A DNA stretch of 64,000 bases from Achromobacter pestifer (lineage in GTDB: Bacteria > Pseudomonadota > Gammaproteobacteria > Burkholderiales > Burkholderiaceae_B). The position numbers and the translations under genes are program-made. A model generated the notes under the pieces. It saw nothing but the letters and a program-made list of their open reading frames with translations, was not told where the DNA came from and did no database searches. Positions 18,237 to 28,346 of the stretch are shown piece after piece (within the stretch, counting starts at the first letter, position 1; each line of letters starts with the position of its first letter). The stretch is taken from assembly GCF_902859625.1 (NCBI RefSeq), contig NZ_CADIJX010000014.1:1-64000 (forward strand). Direction: 5' to 3'.

Positions 18237-18270
18237 AGTGTGGACGCCCTGTATGTCAAAGACTTGACCA
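18237..18270 (-). promoter_or_regulatory. Weak Pho-box-like site of olsB
   Basis: TGGTCAA-GTCT-TTGACAT (18270-18253, minus strand) matches 9 of 14 half-site positions. A poor -10 (CACACT, 18242-18237) follows after 10 bp, the spacing seen at pstS, ppk and ppx. Alone it would not be called. Confidence 0.3.
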
Positions 18271-18369
18271 ATATGTTACGTGACTATGAAGTTTAGTTCG
18301 GAGGAGATAGCTCAACTTTGGGCAAATCTCGACAAAACTTTACAATTCAATACTCGTCTTCAATACACA

Positions 18370-18403
18370 AAAGCCACCCACCGCCAGGGCGGTGGGTGGC
18401 TTT
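18370..18403 (-). terminator. Terminator of glmM
   Basis: 16-bp stem AAAGCCACCCACCGCC / GGCGGTGGGTGGCTTT with flanking A and T runs, 22 bp after the glmM stop. It may also stop transcription in the other direction. Confidence 0.9.
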
Positions 18404-18425
18404 CATCAACAGCAATCCGCAGTGC

Positions 18426-19769
18426 TTACCCCAGACTGGCGGCAAGCTTCTCGGCGCAGGAAACGGCAAGGGACTCATCCTCAGCTTCGACCATCAACCG
18501 CAGCTTCGGTTCGGTGCCAGAGGCACGAATCAAAATGCGGCCCCGGTCGCCTAGTTCCGCCTCGACCGCCTTGCGCGCGGCCGTCAGGCCGGGATGGGTC
18601 TTCCAGTCCTGGCCTGCTGCCAGCGGCACGTTGATCATCTTCTGCGGATACATGCGCAGATCGCCCACCCATTGCGCCATCGATACGTTGTTGCGCCGCA
18701 ACGCGGTCAACACTTGCAGGGCGGCAATGATGCCGTCGCCCGTCGAATGGCAGTCCAGGCACAGCAAGTGGCCAGAGCTTTCGCCGCCGTACAGCCAGCC
18801 GCGCGACTGCATCTGCTCCAGCACGTAGCGGTCGCCCACATTGGCGCGCTCGAAACCCACGCCCAGGCGTTCCATTTCGCGCTCGAAACCAAAGTTGGTC
18901 ATCAGCGTGCCAACCACGCCGTCCACCTTGCTGCGCTGCATGCGTTCGCGGACGATCGCGTACAACAGTTCGTCACCGTTATAGATGCGGCCTTCGCCGT
19001 CCACCACCTGCAAGCGGTCGGCATCGCCGTCCAGCGCGACACCCAACTGGGCACCGCGGGCCTTGACTTCCTTGGCCAGCGATTCCGGATGCAACGCTCC
19101 CACACCCTTGTTGATATTGAAGCCGTCCGGATGCACGCCGATGGCGTGCACCTCGGCGCCCAACTCGCGGAACACGTGGGGAGCGATGTTGTAGGCAGCA
19201 CCGTGAGCGGCATCGACGACGATCGTCATGCCGTTCAGGTCCAGATCGTTGGGGAAGGTGCTCTTGCAGAATTCGATGTACCGGCCCTGCGAGTCCGACA
19301 TGCGGCGCGCGCGGCCCAGGCCTTCAGAGGCGACACAACCCAGCGGTTCGTCCAAGGCGGCTTCGATATCGGCTTCGATCTCGTCCGGCAGCTTCATGCC
19401 CTGCGCCGAGAAGAACTTGATGCCGTTGTCCTGGTACGGGTTGTGGGAAGCACTGATGACGATACCCGCCACCAGGCGCAGCGCCCGGGTCAGGTAGGCC
19501 ACCGCCGGCGTCGGGATCGGACCCGCCAACAGCACGTCGATGCCCGCAGCCGACAGGCCGGCTTCCAAGGCCGATTCCAACATGTAGCCAGAAATCCGGG
19601 TGTCCTTGCCGATCACGACTTGCGGACGGCTGCCGCCGCGCACGGCATGTTCGCGGGCCAGCACACGGCCGGCCGCATAACCCAGCCGCAGGGCGAATTC
19701 GGCGTTGATCACCGGACCACCCACTTCACCGCGCACCCCATCCGTACCAAAATACTTGCGTCGAATCAT
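18426..19769 (-). CDS. glmM: Phosphoglucosamine mutase
   Basis: 447 residues. Converts glucosamine-6-P to glucosamine-1-P for UDP-GlcNAc synthesis. Start at 19769 gives the family opening [18 protein letters not shown]; an upstream in-frame start would add residues foreign to the family. The active-site phosphoserine loop [14 protein letters not shown] and metal loop DGDADRL are present, with C-terminal [14 protein letters not shown]. The start ATG overlaps the folP stop (ATGA), so translation is coupled. Last gene of the rlmE-ftsH-folP-glmM string. Confidence 0.97.
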   Translation of the reverse strand: MIRRKYFGTDGVRGEVGGPVINAEFALRLGYAAGRVLAREHAVRGGSRPQVVIGKDTRISGYMLESALEAGLSAAGIDVLLAGPIPTPAVAYLTRALRLVAGIVISASHNPYQDNGIKFFSAQGMKLPDEIEADIEAALDEPLGCVASEGLGRARRMSDSQGRYIEFCKSTFPNDLDLNGMTIVVDAAHGAAYNIAPHVFRELGAEVHAIGVHPDGFNINKGVGALHPESLAKEVKARGAQLGVALDGDADRLQVVDGEGRIYNGDELLYAIVRERMQRSKVDGVVGTLMTNFGFEREMERLGVGFERANVGDRYVLEQMQSRGWLYGGESSGHLLCLDCHSTGDGIIAALQVLTALRRNNVSMAQWVGDLRMYPQKMINVPLAAGQDWKTHPGLTAARKAVEAELGDRGRILIRASGTEPKLRLMVEAEDESLAVSCAEKLAASLG

Positions 19770-20611
19770 GAACTGATAGCTCCTTGTTCGGCCGCGTGCC
19801 ATACCTTGAGGGCATCCACGGTGGCGGCGACATCGTGCACGCGCACGATCGAGGCCCCCCGGGATACACAGGCAAGCGCAGCGGCAATGCTGCCGGACAA
19901 CCTGTCGCCAACCGGCCGGCCAGTGGCCTGGCCAATCATGTTCTTGCGCGACAAGCCGATCAGCAATGGATAACCCGTGCTGCGCAGGCTGGACAGCCGG
20001 CGCAATAACTGAAAATTCTGGTCTGCCGTTTTACCGAACCCAAAGCCCGGGTCCAGCACGATACGGCGAGGATCAATCCAGGCCGCGCGCAGCTTTTGCG
20101 CCCGCGCGCCCAGGAACAGCCCGATTTCACCGATCAGATCGGTGTATTCGGGCGGACTGGCCTGCATCGTGCGCGGCTCGCCCTTCATGTGCATCACACA
20201 TAGTCCGCACCGCGATTGCGACACTGCCTCGATGGCGCCGGGCTGCCTGAATCCGTAGATATCGTTGATCATGTCGGCACCCGCATCCAGCGTGGCCCGC
20301 ATGACTTCCGGCTTGAAGGTATCGATGGACAGCGGCACACCGCAATCGCGCAGCGCTTCGATCACCGGCAACAAGCGGTCCAATTCGTCTGCCACCGACA
20401 CAGGGGCCGCGCCCGGGCGCGTGGACTCGCCGCCCAGATCCAGGATCTGCGCGCCCTCTTCAATCAACTGGCGCGCATGCGCCACCGCGGAATCCGTATC
20501 GTCGTGCTCGCCGCCGTCGGAAAAAGAGTCCGGCGTGACATTGACGATACCCATGACAAGCGGGCGCTCGAGATCAAACTCGAAGCGCCCGCAAAGAAAG
20601 TTATTTGCCAT
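19766..20611 (-). CDS. folP: Dihydropteroate synthase
   Basis: 281 residues, TIM barrel. Condenses pABA with the pterin diphosphate in folate synthesis; sulfonamide target. Signature loops [14 protein letters not shown] (loop 1) and [12 protein letters not shown] (loop 2) are intact, with DPGFGFGKT and GLSRKNMIG further on. The start lies 18 bp after the ftsH stop; the stop overlaps glmM by 4 bp. Confidence 0.97.
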   Translation of the reverse strand: MANNFLCGRFEFDLERPLVMGIVNVTPDSFSDGGEHDDTDSAVAHARQLIEEGAQILDLGGESTRPGAAPVSVADELDRLLPVIEALRDCGVPLSIDTFKPEVMRATLDAGADMINDIYGFRQPGAIEAVSQSRCGLCVMHMKGEPRTMQASPPEYTDLIGEIGLFLGARAQKLRAAWIDPRRIVLDPGFGFGKTADQNFQLLRRLSSLRSTGYPLLIGLSRKNMIGQATGRPVGDRLSGSIAAALACVSRGASIVRVHDVAATVDALKVWHAAEQGAISS

Positions 20612-20629
20612 AACTCAGGACAAAAAACC

Positions 20630-22516
20630 TCAGACAGCAGCAGCCGTGCTACCACCAGCCGCCAGGCCGGTCGGCGGCGTGTCGGCGGAATCCGACGGGC
20701 CTTGCGGCGTTTTCGGGGGACGCGGAGGACGGCCCTCGATGATGTCGTTGATCTGGTCTGCGTCGATGGTTTCCCATTCCAGCAGCGCCGAGGTCATCAC
20801 TTCGACCTTGTCGCGGTTTTCTTCCAGGATCTTGCGCGCAACACCGTACTGCTCGTCGATGATGCGGCGGATCTCGGTATCCACCTTCTGCATGGTGGCT
20901 TCGGACATGTGCGTCGTCTTGGTGACGCTGCGGCCCAGGAACACTTCGCCTTCGTTCTCGGCGTAGACCATGGGGCCCAGTTCGTCGGTCATGCCGTAGC
21001 GCGTGACGATGTCGCGGGCGATGGCGGTGGCGCGTTCAAAGTCGTTCGAGGCGCCCGTCGTCATCTGGTCCATGAAGAGTTCTTCGGCGATGCGGCCACC
21101 GAACAGCACGGCGATGGTGGACAGCAAGCGGCCCTTGTCCATGCTGTAGCGATCGGTCTCAGGCAACTGCATCGTCACGCCCAGCGCACGGCCGCGCGGG
21201 ATGATGGTGACTTTGTGGACCGGATCGGTCTTGGGCAGCAGGCGGGCAACGATCGCATGGCCGGATTCGTGGTACGCGGTGTTCTTGCGTTCCTCTTCAG
21301 GCATGACGATGGAGCGGCGCTCGGCGCCCATGATGATCTTGTCCTTGGCCTTTTCAAAGTCGGACATATCCACCGTGCGGCCATTGCGGCGCGCGGCGAA
21401 CAGTGCAGCTTCGTTGACCAGGTTGGCCAGGTCGGCGCCCGAGAAACCGGGGCAGCCGCGCGCCAGGATGGTCGCGTCGACGTTGGGCGACAGCGGAACC
21501 TTGCGCATGTGGACCTTCAGTATCTGCTCGCGGCCACGGATATCAGGCAGCGGCACCACGACTTGACGGTCGAAACGGCCCGGACGCAGCAGCGCCGGAT
21601 CCAGCACGTCAGGACGGTTGGTGGCAGCGATCACGATGACGCCCTGGCCGGATTCAAACCCGTCCATTTCCACCAGCATCTGGTTCAGCGTCTGTTCGCG
21701 TTCGTCGTTGCCGCCACCCAGGCCGGCGCCACGCTGACGGCCCACCGCATCGATTTCGTCGATGAAGATGATGCAAGGCGCGTGCTTCTTGGCGTTTTCG
21801 AACATGTCGCGCACACGGGCAGCGCCCACGCCGACGAACATTTCAACGAAATCGGAACCCGAGATGCTGAAGAACGGAACCTTGGCTTCGCCAGCGATGG
21901 CCTTGGCCAGCAGCGTCTTGCCGGTACCGGGCGAACCCACCATCAGCACGCCACGCGGGATACGGCCACCCAGCTTCTGGAACTTGCTGGGATCGCGCAG
22001 GAAGTCGACCAGTTCCTGGACGTCTTCCTTGGCTTCATCGCAGCCAGCGACATCCGCGAACGTGATCTGGTTGGTGTTTTCGTCAAGCATGCGGGCACGC
22101 GACTTGCCGAAGCTGAACGCACCGCCCCTGCCGCCGCCTTGCATCTGTCGCATGAAGAATACCCAGACGCCAATCAGCAGCAGCATGGGGAACCACGAGA
22201 CAAAGATGCTCATCAGCAGCGATTGCTCTTCGCGCGGCTTGCCCGACACCTGCACGCCGTACTTCAACAGATCGGAGACCATCCAAAGGTCGCCGGGAGA
22301 AGTCAGCGTGTAGGCGCGGCCCGCGTCCGGGGTGACGTAAAGCACGTCGCCCTGAACGTCGACCTTGCGGATACGTCCCGCCTTGGCGTCGTCCATGAAC
22401 TGCGTGTACGTCACGCCGTCCTGGGTCTGAGCGCGTCCGTCGAACTGTTTGAAGACGGTGAACAGCACAAGGGCTATCACCATCCAGACAGCGACTTTGG
22501 AAAATGAATTATTCAA
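20630..22516 (-). CDS. ftsH: ATP-dependent membrane zinc protease FtsH
   Basis: 628 residues. The chosen start is TTG 22516: GGAG lies 7 nt upstream and the product then begins [20 protein letters not shown], the family N-terminus. A longer frame to 22576 lacks this support. Two membrane helices (near residues 5-25 and 100-120) flank a periplasmic domain. AAA module: Walker A GSPGTGKT, Walker [15 protein letters not shown] region. Zinc site HESGH. The C-terminal tail is Pro- and Ala-rich. Degrades unassembled membrane proteins and regulators such as LpxC and sigma-32 in E. coli. Confidence 0.97.
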   Translation of the reverse strand: MNNSFSKVAVWMVIALVLFTVFKQFDGRAQTQDGVTYTQFMDDAKAGRIRKVDVQGDVLYVTPDAGRAYTLTSPGDLWMVSDLLKYGVQVSGKPREEQSLLMSIFVSWFPMLLLIGVWVFFMRQMQGGGRGGAFSFGKSRARMLDENTNQITFADVAGCDEAKEDVQELVDFLRDPSKFQKLGGRIPRGVLMVGSPGTGKTLLAKAIAGEAKVPFFSISGSDFVEMFVGVGAARVRDMFENAKKHAPCIIFIDEIDAVGRQRGAGLGGGNDEREQTLNQMLVEMDGFESGQGVIVIAATNRPDVLDPALLRPGRFDRQVVVPLPDIRGREQILKVHMRKVPLSPNVDATILARGCPGFSGADLANLVNEAALFAARRNGRTVDMSDFEKAKDKIIMGAERRSIVMPEEERKNTAYHESGHAIVARLLPKTDPVHKVTIIPRGRALGVTMQLPETDRYSMDKGRLLSTIAVLFGGRIAEELFMDQMTTGASNDFERATAIARDIVTRYGMTDELGPMVYAENEGEVFLGRSVTKTTHMSEATMQKVDTEIRRIIDEQYGVARKILEENRDKVEVMTSALLEWETIDADQINDIIEGRPPRPPKTPQGPSDSADTPPTGLAAGGSTAAAV

Positions 22517-22558
22517 GGTCGATCTCCTGCTTTCGATTCCGACCCGCGACCGCGCACC

Positions 22559-22587
22559 CGCATATGGCACAGTCACAAGTATGTCAA
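22559..22587 (-). promoter_or_regulatory. Sigma-70-type promoter of ftsH
   Basis: Perfect -35 TTGACA (22587-22582), 17-bp spacer, -10 TATGCG (22564-22559), ending 42 bp before the TTG start. It lies in the 220-bp gap after rlmE, so ftsH need not depend on rlmE readthrough. Confidence 0.5.
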
Positions 22588-22736
22588 TAGCCCATTCTAC
22601 CCTGTTGGACCCGATTGCGTCCTGGGATCCCTGGGGCCCGTGTAGTTACGTCTGATTCGTGATTTGGTAGGTCGTTGTCTCGCCAAGCAGGTAGCGTTTT
22701 TTTTGGGGTTCCGGAGCAACAGGCCCCGGCCCGGGG

Positions 22737-23369
22737 TTACTTCAGATCGCGTGCAACCAGAAAGGTTTCGGATGATTTATCCCGCGACGCCTTCGGCTTG
22801 CGCTCGACCACCCGCTTGAAGTGCTGTTTGAAGGTCTGCACGATCTGCGAAAAGCCGCTGCCGTGGAAGGCCTTGACGATCAGCACCCCGTTGGGCTTGA
22901 GGTGATTGCGGGAAAACTCCATCGCCAACTCGCACACATGCTGAATGCGCGCGGCGTCGGCGATACCCACGCCTGACAAGTTGGGGGCCATGTCTGAAAT
23001 AACAAGGTCCACGGCGCGCGTTCCGACCATGTCTTCCAATTGTTTCAGAACGTCATCGTCGCGAAAGTCGCCCTGGATGAACTCCACGCCCGCGACCGGC
23101 TCCATCGGGAGCAAATCGAGCGCAATAATACGTCCATCCACGACCCCGCCTGGCCCGGCCAGGCGCTCGCGCGCCACTTGGGACCAACTGCCGGGCGCCG
23201 AGCCCAGATCGATGACCAGGTCGCCCCGGCGCATCAATTTTTCGGTGTCCAGGATCTCGATCAGCTTGAAAGCGGCGCGGGCCCGGTAGCCCTTCTGTTG
23301 CGCCAGCTTCACATAGGGATCGTTGATGTGCTGGTGAATCCAGTCTTTAGAGAATTTATTCTTGGCCAT
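22737..23369 (-). CDS. rlmE: 23S rRNA 2'-O-methyltransferase RlmE (FtsJ)
   Basis: 210 residues. Methylates U2552 of 23S rRNA late in 50S assembly. SAM-binding motif [15 protein letters not shown]; the K-D-K-E catalytic set is visible as the Lys of RARAAFKL, Asp of [11 protein letters not shown], Lys of [10 protein letters not shown] and a C-terminal Glu (VERKPKASR region). Divergent from yhbY with 18 bp between start codons, so the promoters overlap the opposite coding regions. Confidence 0.96.
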   Translation of the reverse strand: MAKNKFSKDWIHQHINDPYVKLAQQKGYRARAAFKLIEILDTEKLMRRGDLVIDLGSAPGSWSQVARERLAGPGGVVDGRIIALDLLPMEPVAGVEFIQGDFRDDDVLKQLEDMVGTRAVDLVISDMAPNLSGVGIADAARIQHVCELAMEFSRNHLKPNGVLIVKAFHGSGFSQIVQTFKQHFKRVVERKPKASRDKSSETFLVARDLK

Positions 23370-23387
23370 TACCGTACAATTCCACGC

Positions 23388-23987
23388 ATGCCTATATTAG
23401 AACTCACCTCTCGTGAGCGCAGCGACCTTCGCTCCGCCGCTCACCCTCTGCGCCCTGTCGTCCTGATTGGCGACAATGGCCTGACCGAAGCCGTGCTCAA
23501 GGAAATCGACCTGGCACTGTCTTCGCACGGCCTTATCAAGGTACGCGCCGGCGGCGATGACCGCGAGGCCCGCGAGACCATGTTGTCGACGATTTGCGAC
23601 ACTCTGTCTTGCGCCCCGGTGCATCACCTGGGCAAGACCCTGATTCTTTTCCGCCCGCTGGCCGGCAACGTCAAGCCCGCCGCCCTGGCCGCCATGGAGC
23701 CCGAGGCTCCTGCCAAGCGTCGCGCTTCCGAGCCTTACACGCCCAAGAAGCTGGCCGCCGAAGGCAAGACCCTTGGCAAGCGTCCGCGCCGCAGCGAGTC
23801 CGAAGAGCCCAAGCCGGCCAAAACCCGCTTCGTGCCGCAGGACCAGCTCAATAAGAACGGCAAGCCCATGCGTCCCAGCAACAAACGCGCCACCGTCAGC
23901 GGCCACGGCATTCCTCGCCGCGCCGGCAGCGCGCTCAGCCTTCGGGCCGGGGCACGCAGCGGCACCAGCCGCAAGACGTCAAAGTAA
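23388..23987 (+). CDS. yhbY: CRS1/YhbY-domain RNA-binding protein
   Basis: 199 residues from the ATG at 23388; longer upstream frames only run antisense to rlmE. Residues ~1-95 are the CRM domain of 50S-associated YhbY ([50 protein letters not shown]). The C-terminal ~100 residues are a basic, Lys/Arg/Pro-rich disordered tail absent from the ~97-residue E. coli protein and seen in betaproteobacterial forms. Probably acts in ribosome assembly with the neighbouring RlmE. Confidence 0.92.
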   Translation: MPILELTSRERSDLRSAAHPLRPVVLIGDNGLTEAVLKEIDLALSSHGLIKVRAGGDDREARETMLSTICDTLSCAPVHHLGKTLILFRPLAGNVKPAALAAMEPEAPAKRRASEPYTPKKLAAEGKTLGKRPRRSESEEPKPAKTRFVPQDQLNKNGKPMRPSNKRATVSGHGIPRRAGSALSLRAGARSGTSRKTSK

Positions 23988-24116
23988 GCGCGGGCACAAA
24001 AACGGGCGCTCTACGCGCCCGGTCCACCATAGCGATCCGCGAATGTACCGCGGAATCCAGACGAACGCAGGGTTCGAGCTATGGTGTTTTGACAGCAAAC
24101 TGCTTGGGTTGCCGCG

Positions 24117-24593
24117 TTAGATGTAACGCACACCCAGTACTTCATACTCGCGAACGCCAGCCGGGGCCTTGACCTCGACGACATCGCCTTCGCTCTTGCC
24201 GATCAGCGCGCGCGCCACCGGGCTCGACACGGAAATCAGGTTGGACTTGATGTCGGCTTCAACGTCGCCAACGATCTGGTAAGTCACGCGGTCGCCCGAA
24301 TCCAGATCCTCGATGTCGACGGTGGCGCCAAACACAGCGCGGCCTTCGGCTTCCAGGGAAGAGGGGTCGATCAAGTGGGCGTTGGAAAGCGTGCCTTCAA
24401 GCTCGGCAATCCGGCCCTCGATGAAACCTTGGCGCTCGCGAGCGGCATCGTATTCGGCGTTTTCCGACAGATCACCCTGCGCACGCGCCTCAGCGATCGC
24501 GTTAATCACGGCAGGACGTTCCACGGTTTTCAGCCGCTGGAGCTCTTCTTGCAAGCGCTCGGCCCCGCGCACGGTCAAAGGAATGGCAGACAT
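24117..24593 (-). CDS. greA: Transcription elongation factor GreA
   Basis: 158 residues, the family length. The start [18 protein letters not shown] is the GreA opening; an upstream in-frame start would run through the leader terminators. The coiled-coil tip carries the acidic loop ([16 protein letters not shown], with D and E that reach the RNA polymerase active site), followed by the FKBP-like C-domain ([20 protein letters not shown]). Rescues backtracked RNA polymerase. Confidence 0.97.
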   Translation of the reverse strand: MSAIPLTVRGAERLQEELQRLKTVERPAVINAIAEARAQGDLSENAEYDAARERQGFIEGRIAELEGTLSNAHLIDPSSLEAEGRAVFGATVDIEDLDSGDRVTYQIVGDVEADIKSNLISVSSPVARALIGKSEGDVVEVKAPAGVREYEVLGVRYI

Positions 24594-24619
24594 GTCGTTT
24601 CCCAAACAAAAAGTAGAAA

Positions 24620-24638
24620 AACGCCCCGACGGAGCGTT
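24620..24638 (-). terminator. Promoter-distal terminator in the greA leader
   Basis: On the minus strand AACGCTCC pairs with GGGGCGTT (8 bp, one T-G pair, 3-nt loop), followed by TTTCTACTTTTTG. It ends 26 bp before the greA start codon. Confidence 0.6.
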
Positions 24639-24713
24639 CTCGGTGAAGGTCGTTACCCGGGCGCGCGCATGTGGTCTGTTGCCTTTTGGGCAGGACGTGC
24701 GGCGCGGACGACC

Positions 24714-24746
24714 AAAACAAAACCCCGGCTCGGGTCGGAACCGGGG
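24714..24746 (-). terminator. Promoter-proximal terminator in the greA leader
   Basis: On the minus strand CCCCGGTTC pairs with GAGCCGGGG (9 bp, one T-G pair, 6-nt loop), then TTTTGTTTTG. No gene lies upstream on this strand, so it acts on the greA transcript itself and would release an RNA of ~40 nt. Confidence 0.7.
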
Positions 24747-24759
24747 CAATCAAGGTCAT

Positions 24760-24788
24760 ATTGTGGTCAAAGTCCACCGGAATTGCAA
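24760..24788 (-). promoter_or_regulatory. Candidate greA promoter
   Basis: TTGCAA (24788-24783), 17 bp, CACAAT (24765-24760): four of six matches in each box. Predicted start near 24753, just before the first leader hairpin. Confidence 0.4.
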
Positions 24789-25236
24789 GCCACGGCAGAA
24801 AACGTGCTTTTCGGCGCATTTCAGCGCTGTAACCCGCTAAAACCGGGGATTTCCTGAAAAATTCTCCGACACCATAGGCGCCGCCCCCTGGCACCCTTTT
24901 CGGCACGTTGCGTAAAAGATACTTGTCGATAGTTTTTTGGCGACAAGCTGCGAATTTTCAAGAAAATCCGCCAAAAAAAAACGATAAAAACGGTATAACT
25001 AACAAGTAGCAGCACTAATAACAATTACATACAAATAAGCAGTACCGGCGCACCTCCTTATTCAAATGTTGCGGGCAACGCGGCAAGTCATGCCGCGGTA
25101 TCGATTGATTGTGCGTGTTTGCAAGTTTCAGGCGGACGCATCGCAGTCATCCGGCTCGACGTCCGTTCCTTTGCCGCAAAGCCGGCGGACGCTGCCTGCC
25201 TGCGCGAAGGATCGCGTTCATGAAAGAGGAGCTCTC
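24789..25236. other. AT-rich intergenic region upstream of the chemoreceptor
   Basis: About 450 bp between divergent greA and the chemoreceptor gene. 24920-25045 is far more AT-rich than the surroundings (A8 and T6 runs), possibly a nucleoid-protein site or UP-type region. No gene, tRNA or convincing sigma-28 promoter is seen. The chemoreceptor has a clear ribosome site, AAAGAGGAG, at 25223-25231. Confidence 0.5.
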
Positions 25237-26856
25237 ATGCTGGAAAAATTGAAAGTCCGAACGGGCATGCTGCTGGTGCTGGCGTGTTTTGTCATCGCCT
25301 TGGCGCTGGCTTGCGGGTTGAGCTGGATGAATGCGGACAACAGCGTCCGCGAAATCGAAGATCTGAATACCGTGGCCGTGCACCAGGTCGACCCGCTGTA
25401 TGAAGCCAACGGCGCCTTGCTGCGGACGCGGCTGGCACTGGACGACGCCCTGGCGGGCATCCAGGCAGGCAACGCGGATCAGACGAGCAAAGCCGAACAA
25501 GAGGCCGCCACCGAACTGGCGCAGGCGCGCGAGCGTTTCGCGCGTTACATGGAGGTGCCCAAAAGCGAGCGCGGCCAGGCCCTGGCGCTGACCCTACAGG
25601 GTCGTTTCACGGAATATGCGTCCTTGCTGGACAACCTGAGTGCCGCCATCAGGGAACGCGCGCCGGCAAAGTACCAGCAGGAAGTGGGCCGTACCCGGCA
25701 GATCGACGCCATGTTCATCAAGGACATGAAGACCTTCCTGGCCCGCGTGCAAGAGCGCAGCGACAGCGTGCTGGCCAGTTCGCAAGCCACCTATTCCAAT
25801 GCCCGGATATCGGCGATTGCCTTGCTGTCGGTTGCCCTGCTGCTGGCCATCCTGTGCTGGACGTTCATCCGCCGCGGCTTGCTGCTGCCCTTGCAGGACG
25901 CCGGCCGGCACTTTGACCGCATCGCGGGCGGCGATCTCACCACCCGCATCGAAAACCGTTCCAACAATGAAATCGGCGCCCTCTTCGCCTCGTTGAAGCG
26001 CATGCAGGAAGGCCTGATCCGCACGGTGACATCGGTGCGCCAAGGCGTCGAGGAAATCAACGTGGGCGCAGCGGAGATCGCCGCCGGGAACACCAACCTG
26101 TCCACCCGTACCGAAGAGCAGGCCGCCGCCCTGGAAGAAACCGCCGCGACGATGGAAGAGCTGGCCGCCACCGTCAAGCAGAACGCCGAAAATGCCGCCC
26201 AGGCCAATCAACTGGCCGCGGTCAGCATGCAGGTCGCGCAGCGCGGCGGCAACAACGTGGGCCAGGTGGTCGCCACCATGCAAGGGATTTCGGACAGCTC
26301 GCGCAAGATCTCCGACATCGTGTCGGTGATCGACGGCATCGCCTTCCAGACGAATATCCTGGCGCTGAACGCCGCCGTGGAAGCTGCGCGCGCTGGAGAA
26401 CAAGGCAAGGGTTTCGCGGTGGTGGCCGGTGAGGTGCGGACACTGGCTCAGCGCGCCGCGCAGGCGGCGAAAGAGATCAAGGTGCTGATCGAGGCGTCCG
26501 CGGATACCGTGCAAGCCGGGTCAGCGCAGGTGTCCGCCGCCGGTCAGACCATGCAGGAGATCGTGGCATCGGTGCAGCGTGTCACGGACATCATGGGCGA
26601 GATCTCCGCCGCGTCCACGCAGCAGGCCAGCGGGATCGATCAGGTCAGCCTGGCCGTCTCGCAAATGGATGAGGTGACGCAGCAGAACGCCGCGCTGGTG
26701 GAAGAGGCCTCGGCCGCCGCTTCCGCGATGGAGGAACAGGCGCGGCGCCTGTCAGAGGCCACCGCCGTGTTCAAGACGCAGTCGGGTCAGGTGATCGAGG
26801 CCGTGCCCAGCCAATTGTCCCGCTCGAAGCAGGCGGCACGGCTCTCAAGATCCTGA
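25237..26856 (+). CDS. Methyl-accepting chemotaxis protein
   Basis: 539 residues from the ATG at 25237, chosen for its ribosome site and because it opens a membrane helix. TM1 ~11-32, periplasmic four-helix-bundle sensor of ~150 residues (Tar-like, 4HB class), TM2 ~190-210, HAMP ~212-265, then the cytoplasmic signalling bundle with the hairpin tip [20 protein letters not shown]. Gln/Glu methylation helices ([19 protein letters not shown]) flank it. The tail ends KQAARLSRS without a CheR-binding NWETF pentapeptide. Ligand unknown. Transcribed alone, convergent with the permease. Confidence 0.95.
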   Translation: MLEKLKVRTGMLLVLACFVIALALACGLSWMNADNSVREIEDLNTVAVHQVDPLYEANGALLRTRLALDDALAGIQAGNADQTSKAEQEAATELAQARERFARYMEVPKSERGQALALTLQGRFTEYASLLDNLSAAIRERAPAKYQQEVGRTRQIDAMFIKDMKTFLARVQERSDSVLASSQATYSNARISAIALLSVALLLAILCWTFIRRGLLLPLQDAGRHFDRIAGGDLTTRIENRSNNEIGALFASLKRMQEGLIRTVTSVRQGVEEINVGAAEIAAGNTNLSTRTEEQAAALEETAATMEELAATVKQNAENAAQANQLAAVSMQVAQRGGNNVGQVVATMQGISDSSRKISDIVSVIDGIAFQTNILALNAAVEAARAGEQGKGFAVVAGEVRTLAQRAAQAAKEIKVLIEASADTVQAGSAQVSAAGQTMQEIVASVQRVTDIMGEISAASTQQASGIDQVSLAVSQMDEVTQQNAALVEEASAAASAMEEQARRLSEATAVFKTQSGQVIEAVPSQLSRSKQAARLSRS

Positions 26857-26885
26857 GCGCGGCGGGGCCTGGCCCCGCGCGCGGA

Positions 26886-28208
26886 TCAGGCCGCCGCCGG
26901 CTTTTTGCGGCGCAGCAAGGCGTACAGGATGATGGCGCCGAAGGTGGCGGTACCGATGCCTCCCAGCATGAAGTCACCCAGCTTGATGGTGAAGTCGCCC
27001 GCGCCCAGCACCAACGTGACGGCCGCGACGATCAGGTTGCGGTTGTCGCTGAAGTCCACCTGGTTCACCACCCAGATACGGGCGCCGGCGATGGCGATCA
27101 AGCCGAAGACCACCACCGACATGCCGCCCAGCACCGGGCCCGGGATGGTCTGGATCAACGCGCCGAACTTGGGCGAGAAACCCAGCACGATCGCGATCAG
27201 AGCCGCCACGACGAACACCAGCGTGGAATAGATGCGGGTCACCGCCATGACGCCGATATTCTCGGCGTAGGTGGTGACGCCCGTGCCGCCCACGGAGCCC
27301 GAGACCATGGTGGCCACGCCGTCGCCCACGAAGGCGCGGCCCAGATAGCGGTCCAGGTCCTGGCCGGTCATGGCGCTGACCGCCTTCACGTGACCCAGGT
27401 TTTCGGCCACCAGGATGATGGCCACCGGAACGATCAGGCCCATTGCCTCGGCCTTGAAGACCGGCGCAGCGAAATGCGGCAGGCCGATCCAGGCGGCGGC
27501 GGCCACACCCGAGAAATCAATGGGCTTGCCCAGGCCCATGCCATTGGCCAGCACCGCATACACCACGCAGGCCAGGATCAGTCCGACCAGGATCAGCAGG
27601 CGCTGGACCATGCCCTTCGTGTAGACGGCGATCCCGCCCACGCAAACGATGGTGACCAGGGCCATGAACGTATCAAAGCCCGACGCCCCCATCGCGCCCT
27701 TGGCAGCAATCGGGGCCAGGTTCAGGCCGATCACGGCCACGACCGCGCCCGTGACGACGGGCGGCATCAGTGTGTCGATCCAATTGGCGCCGCCCCCGGC
27801 CCGCGCATTGACGATCCACACGATGACCCCGATCAGCGTATAGACCAGGCCGCAGGCGATGATGGCGCCCAGCGCCACGCCAATATTGGCGTTGGCGCCG
27901 CCCCCGGCGTAACCCGTGACCGCGATCACGCCGCCGATGAAGGCGAAGCTGGATCCCAGGTAGCTGGGCACCCGACCGCCGACGAACAGGAAGAAGATCA
28001 GCGTGCCAATGCCGGACATCAGGATCGCGACGTTAGGATCGAAACCCATCAGCAACGGCGCCAGCACGGTGGACCCAAACATCGCGACCACGTGCTGCGC
28101 GCCCATGGCGACGTTCTTGGGCCAGGACAGCCGCTCATCAGGCGCGATGATGACGCCGGGTTCGGCATCGTCCGCCAGGCGCCAGCGCGGAAAATAGGAA
28201 TTGGACAT
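26886..28208 (-). CDS. NCS2 nucleobase permease, RutG/UraA-like
   Basis: 440 residues, 14 membrane segments expected. Strong resemblance to E. coli RutG along the whole length: APDERLSWPKNVAMGAQH, GGRVPSYLGSSFAF, LMPPVVTGAVVAVIGLNLAP, the substrate-site region VAENLGHVKAVSAMTG, and GSVGGTGVTTYAENIGVMAV. The NCS2 acidic residue is in VAENLG. Should take up uracil or another pyrimidine with protons. No rut or other pyrimidine genes adjoin, so it is a stand-alone importer. Confidence 0.92.
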   Translation of the reverse strand: MSNSYFPRWRLADDAEPGVIIAPDERLSWPKNVAMGAQHVVAMFGSTVLAPLLMGFDPNVAILMSGIGTLIFFLFVGGRVPSYLGSSFAFIGGVIAVTGYAGGGANANIGVALGAIIACGLVYTLIGVIVWIVNARAGGGANWIDTLMPPVVTGAVVAVIGLNLAPIAAKGAMGASGFDTFMALVTIVCVGGIAVYTKGMVQRLLILVGLILACVVYAVLANGMGLGKPIDFSGVAAAAWIGLPHFAAPVFKAEAMGLIVPVAIILVAENLGHVKAVSAMTGQDLDRYLGRAFVGDGVATMVSGSVGGTGVTTYAENIGVMAVTRIYSTLVFVVAALIAIVLGFSPKFGALIQTIPGPVLGGMSVVVFGLIAIAGARIWVVNQVDFSDNRNLIVAAVTLVLGAGDFTIKLGDFMLGGIGTATFGAIILYALLRRKKPAAA

Positions 28209-28279
28209 GGGTTTCCCAAAATGGGGGTTGGGGATGAACGGGCGCCAGTGTAAATGGGGCCGCGAAGGGGCGGCAATGT

Positions 28280-28306
28280 TTAAGTTTGCCGACAGAATGC
28301 CGTATT
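28280..28306 (+). promoter_or_regulatory. Sigma-28 (FliA) promoter of the FlxA-like gene
   Basis: TTAAGTTT (28280-28287), exactly 11 bp, GCCGTATT (28299-28306), against consensus TAAAGTTT-N11-GCCGATAA. The -35 matches seven of eight and the -10 starts GCCG. It lies ~40 bp before the start codon. Confidence 0.75.
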
Positions 28307-28346
28307 AGTGGAAACCCCGAAAACCAGCTTGGCAACAGGAGCAATC

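Noticed and set aside
18316-18342. Sigma-28-like TAAAGTTT-N11-GCCCAAAG on the minus strand, upstream of olsB
   Set aside because: The -35 is perfect but the -10 matches only five of eight, it is ~110 bp from the start, and the gene has no flagellar link.
18280-18828. Plus-strand frame opening MTMKFSSEEIAQLWANLDKT
   Set aside because: The first ~30 residues look protein-like, but the frame runs straight through the glmM terminator and then antisense to glmM.
24823-25024. Minus-strand frame opening MLLVLLLVSYTVFIVFFW
   Set aside because: Hydrophobicity comes from the A/T-rich spacer; no ribosome site, and it continues through the greA leader.
24958-25147. Sigma-28-like boxes before the chemoreceptor (TCAAGAAA...CGATAA; GCAAGTTT-N11-ATCGCAGT)
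   Set aside because: The first has a 14-bp spacer instead of 11; the second has a poor -10. Neither is convincing.
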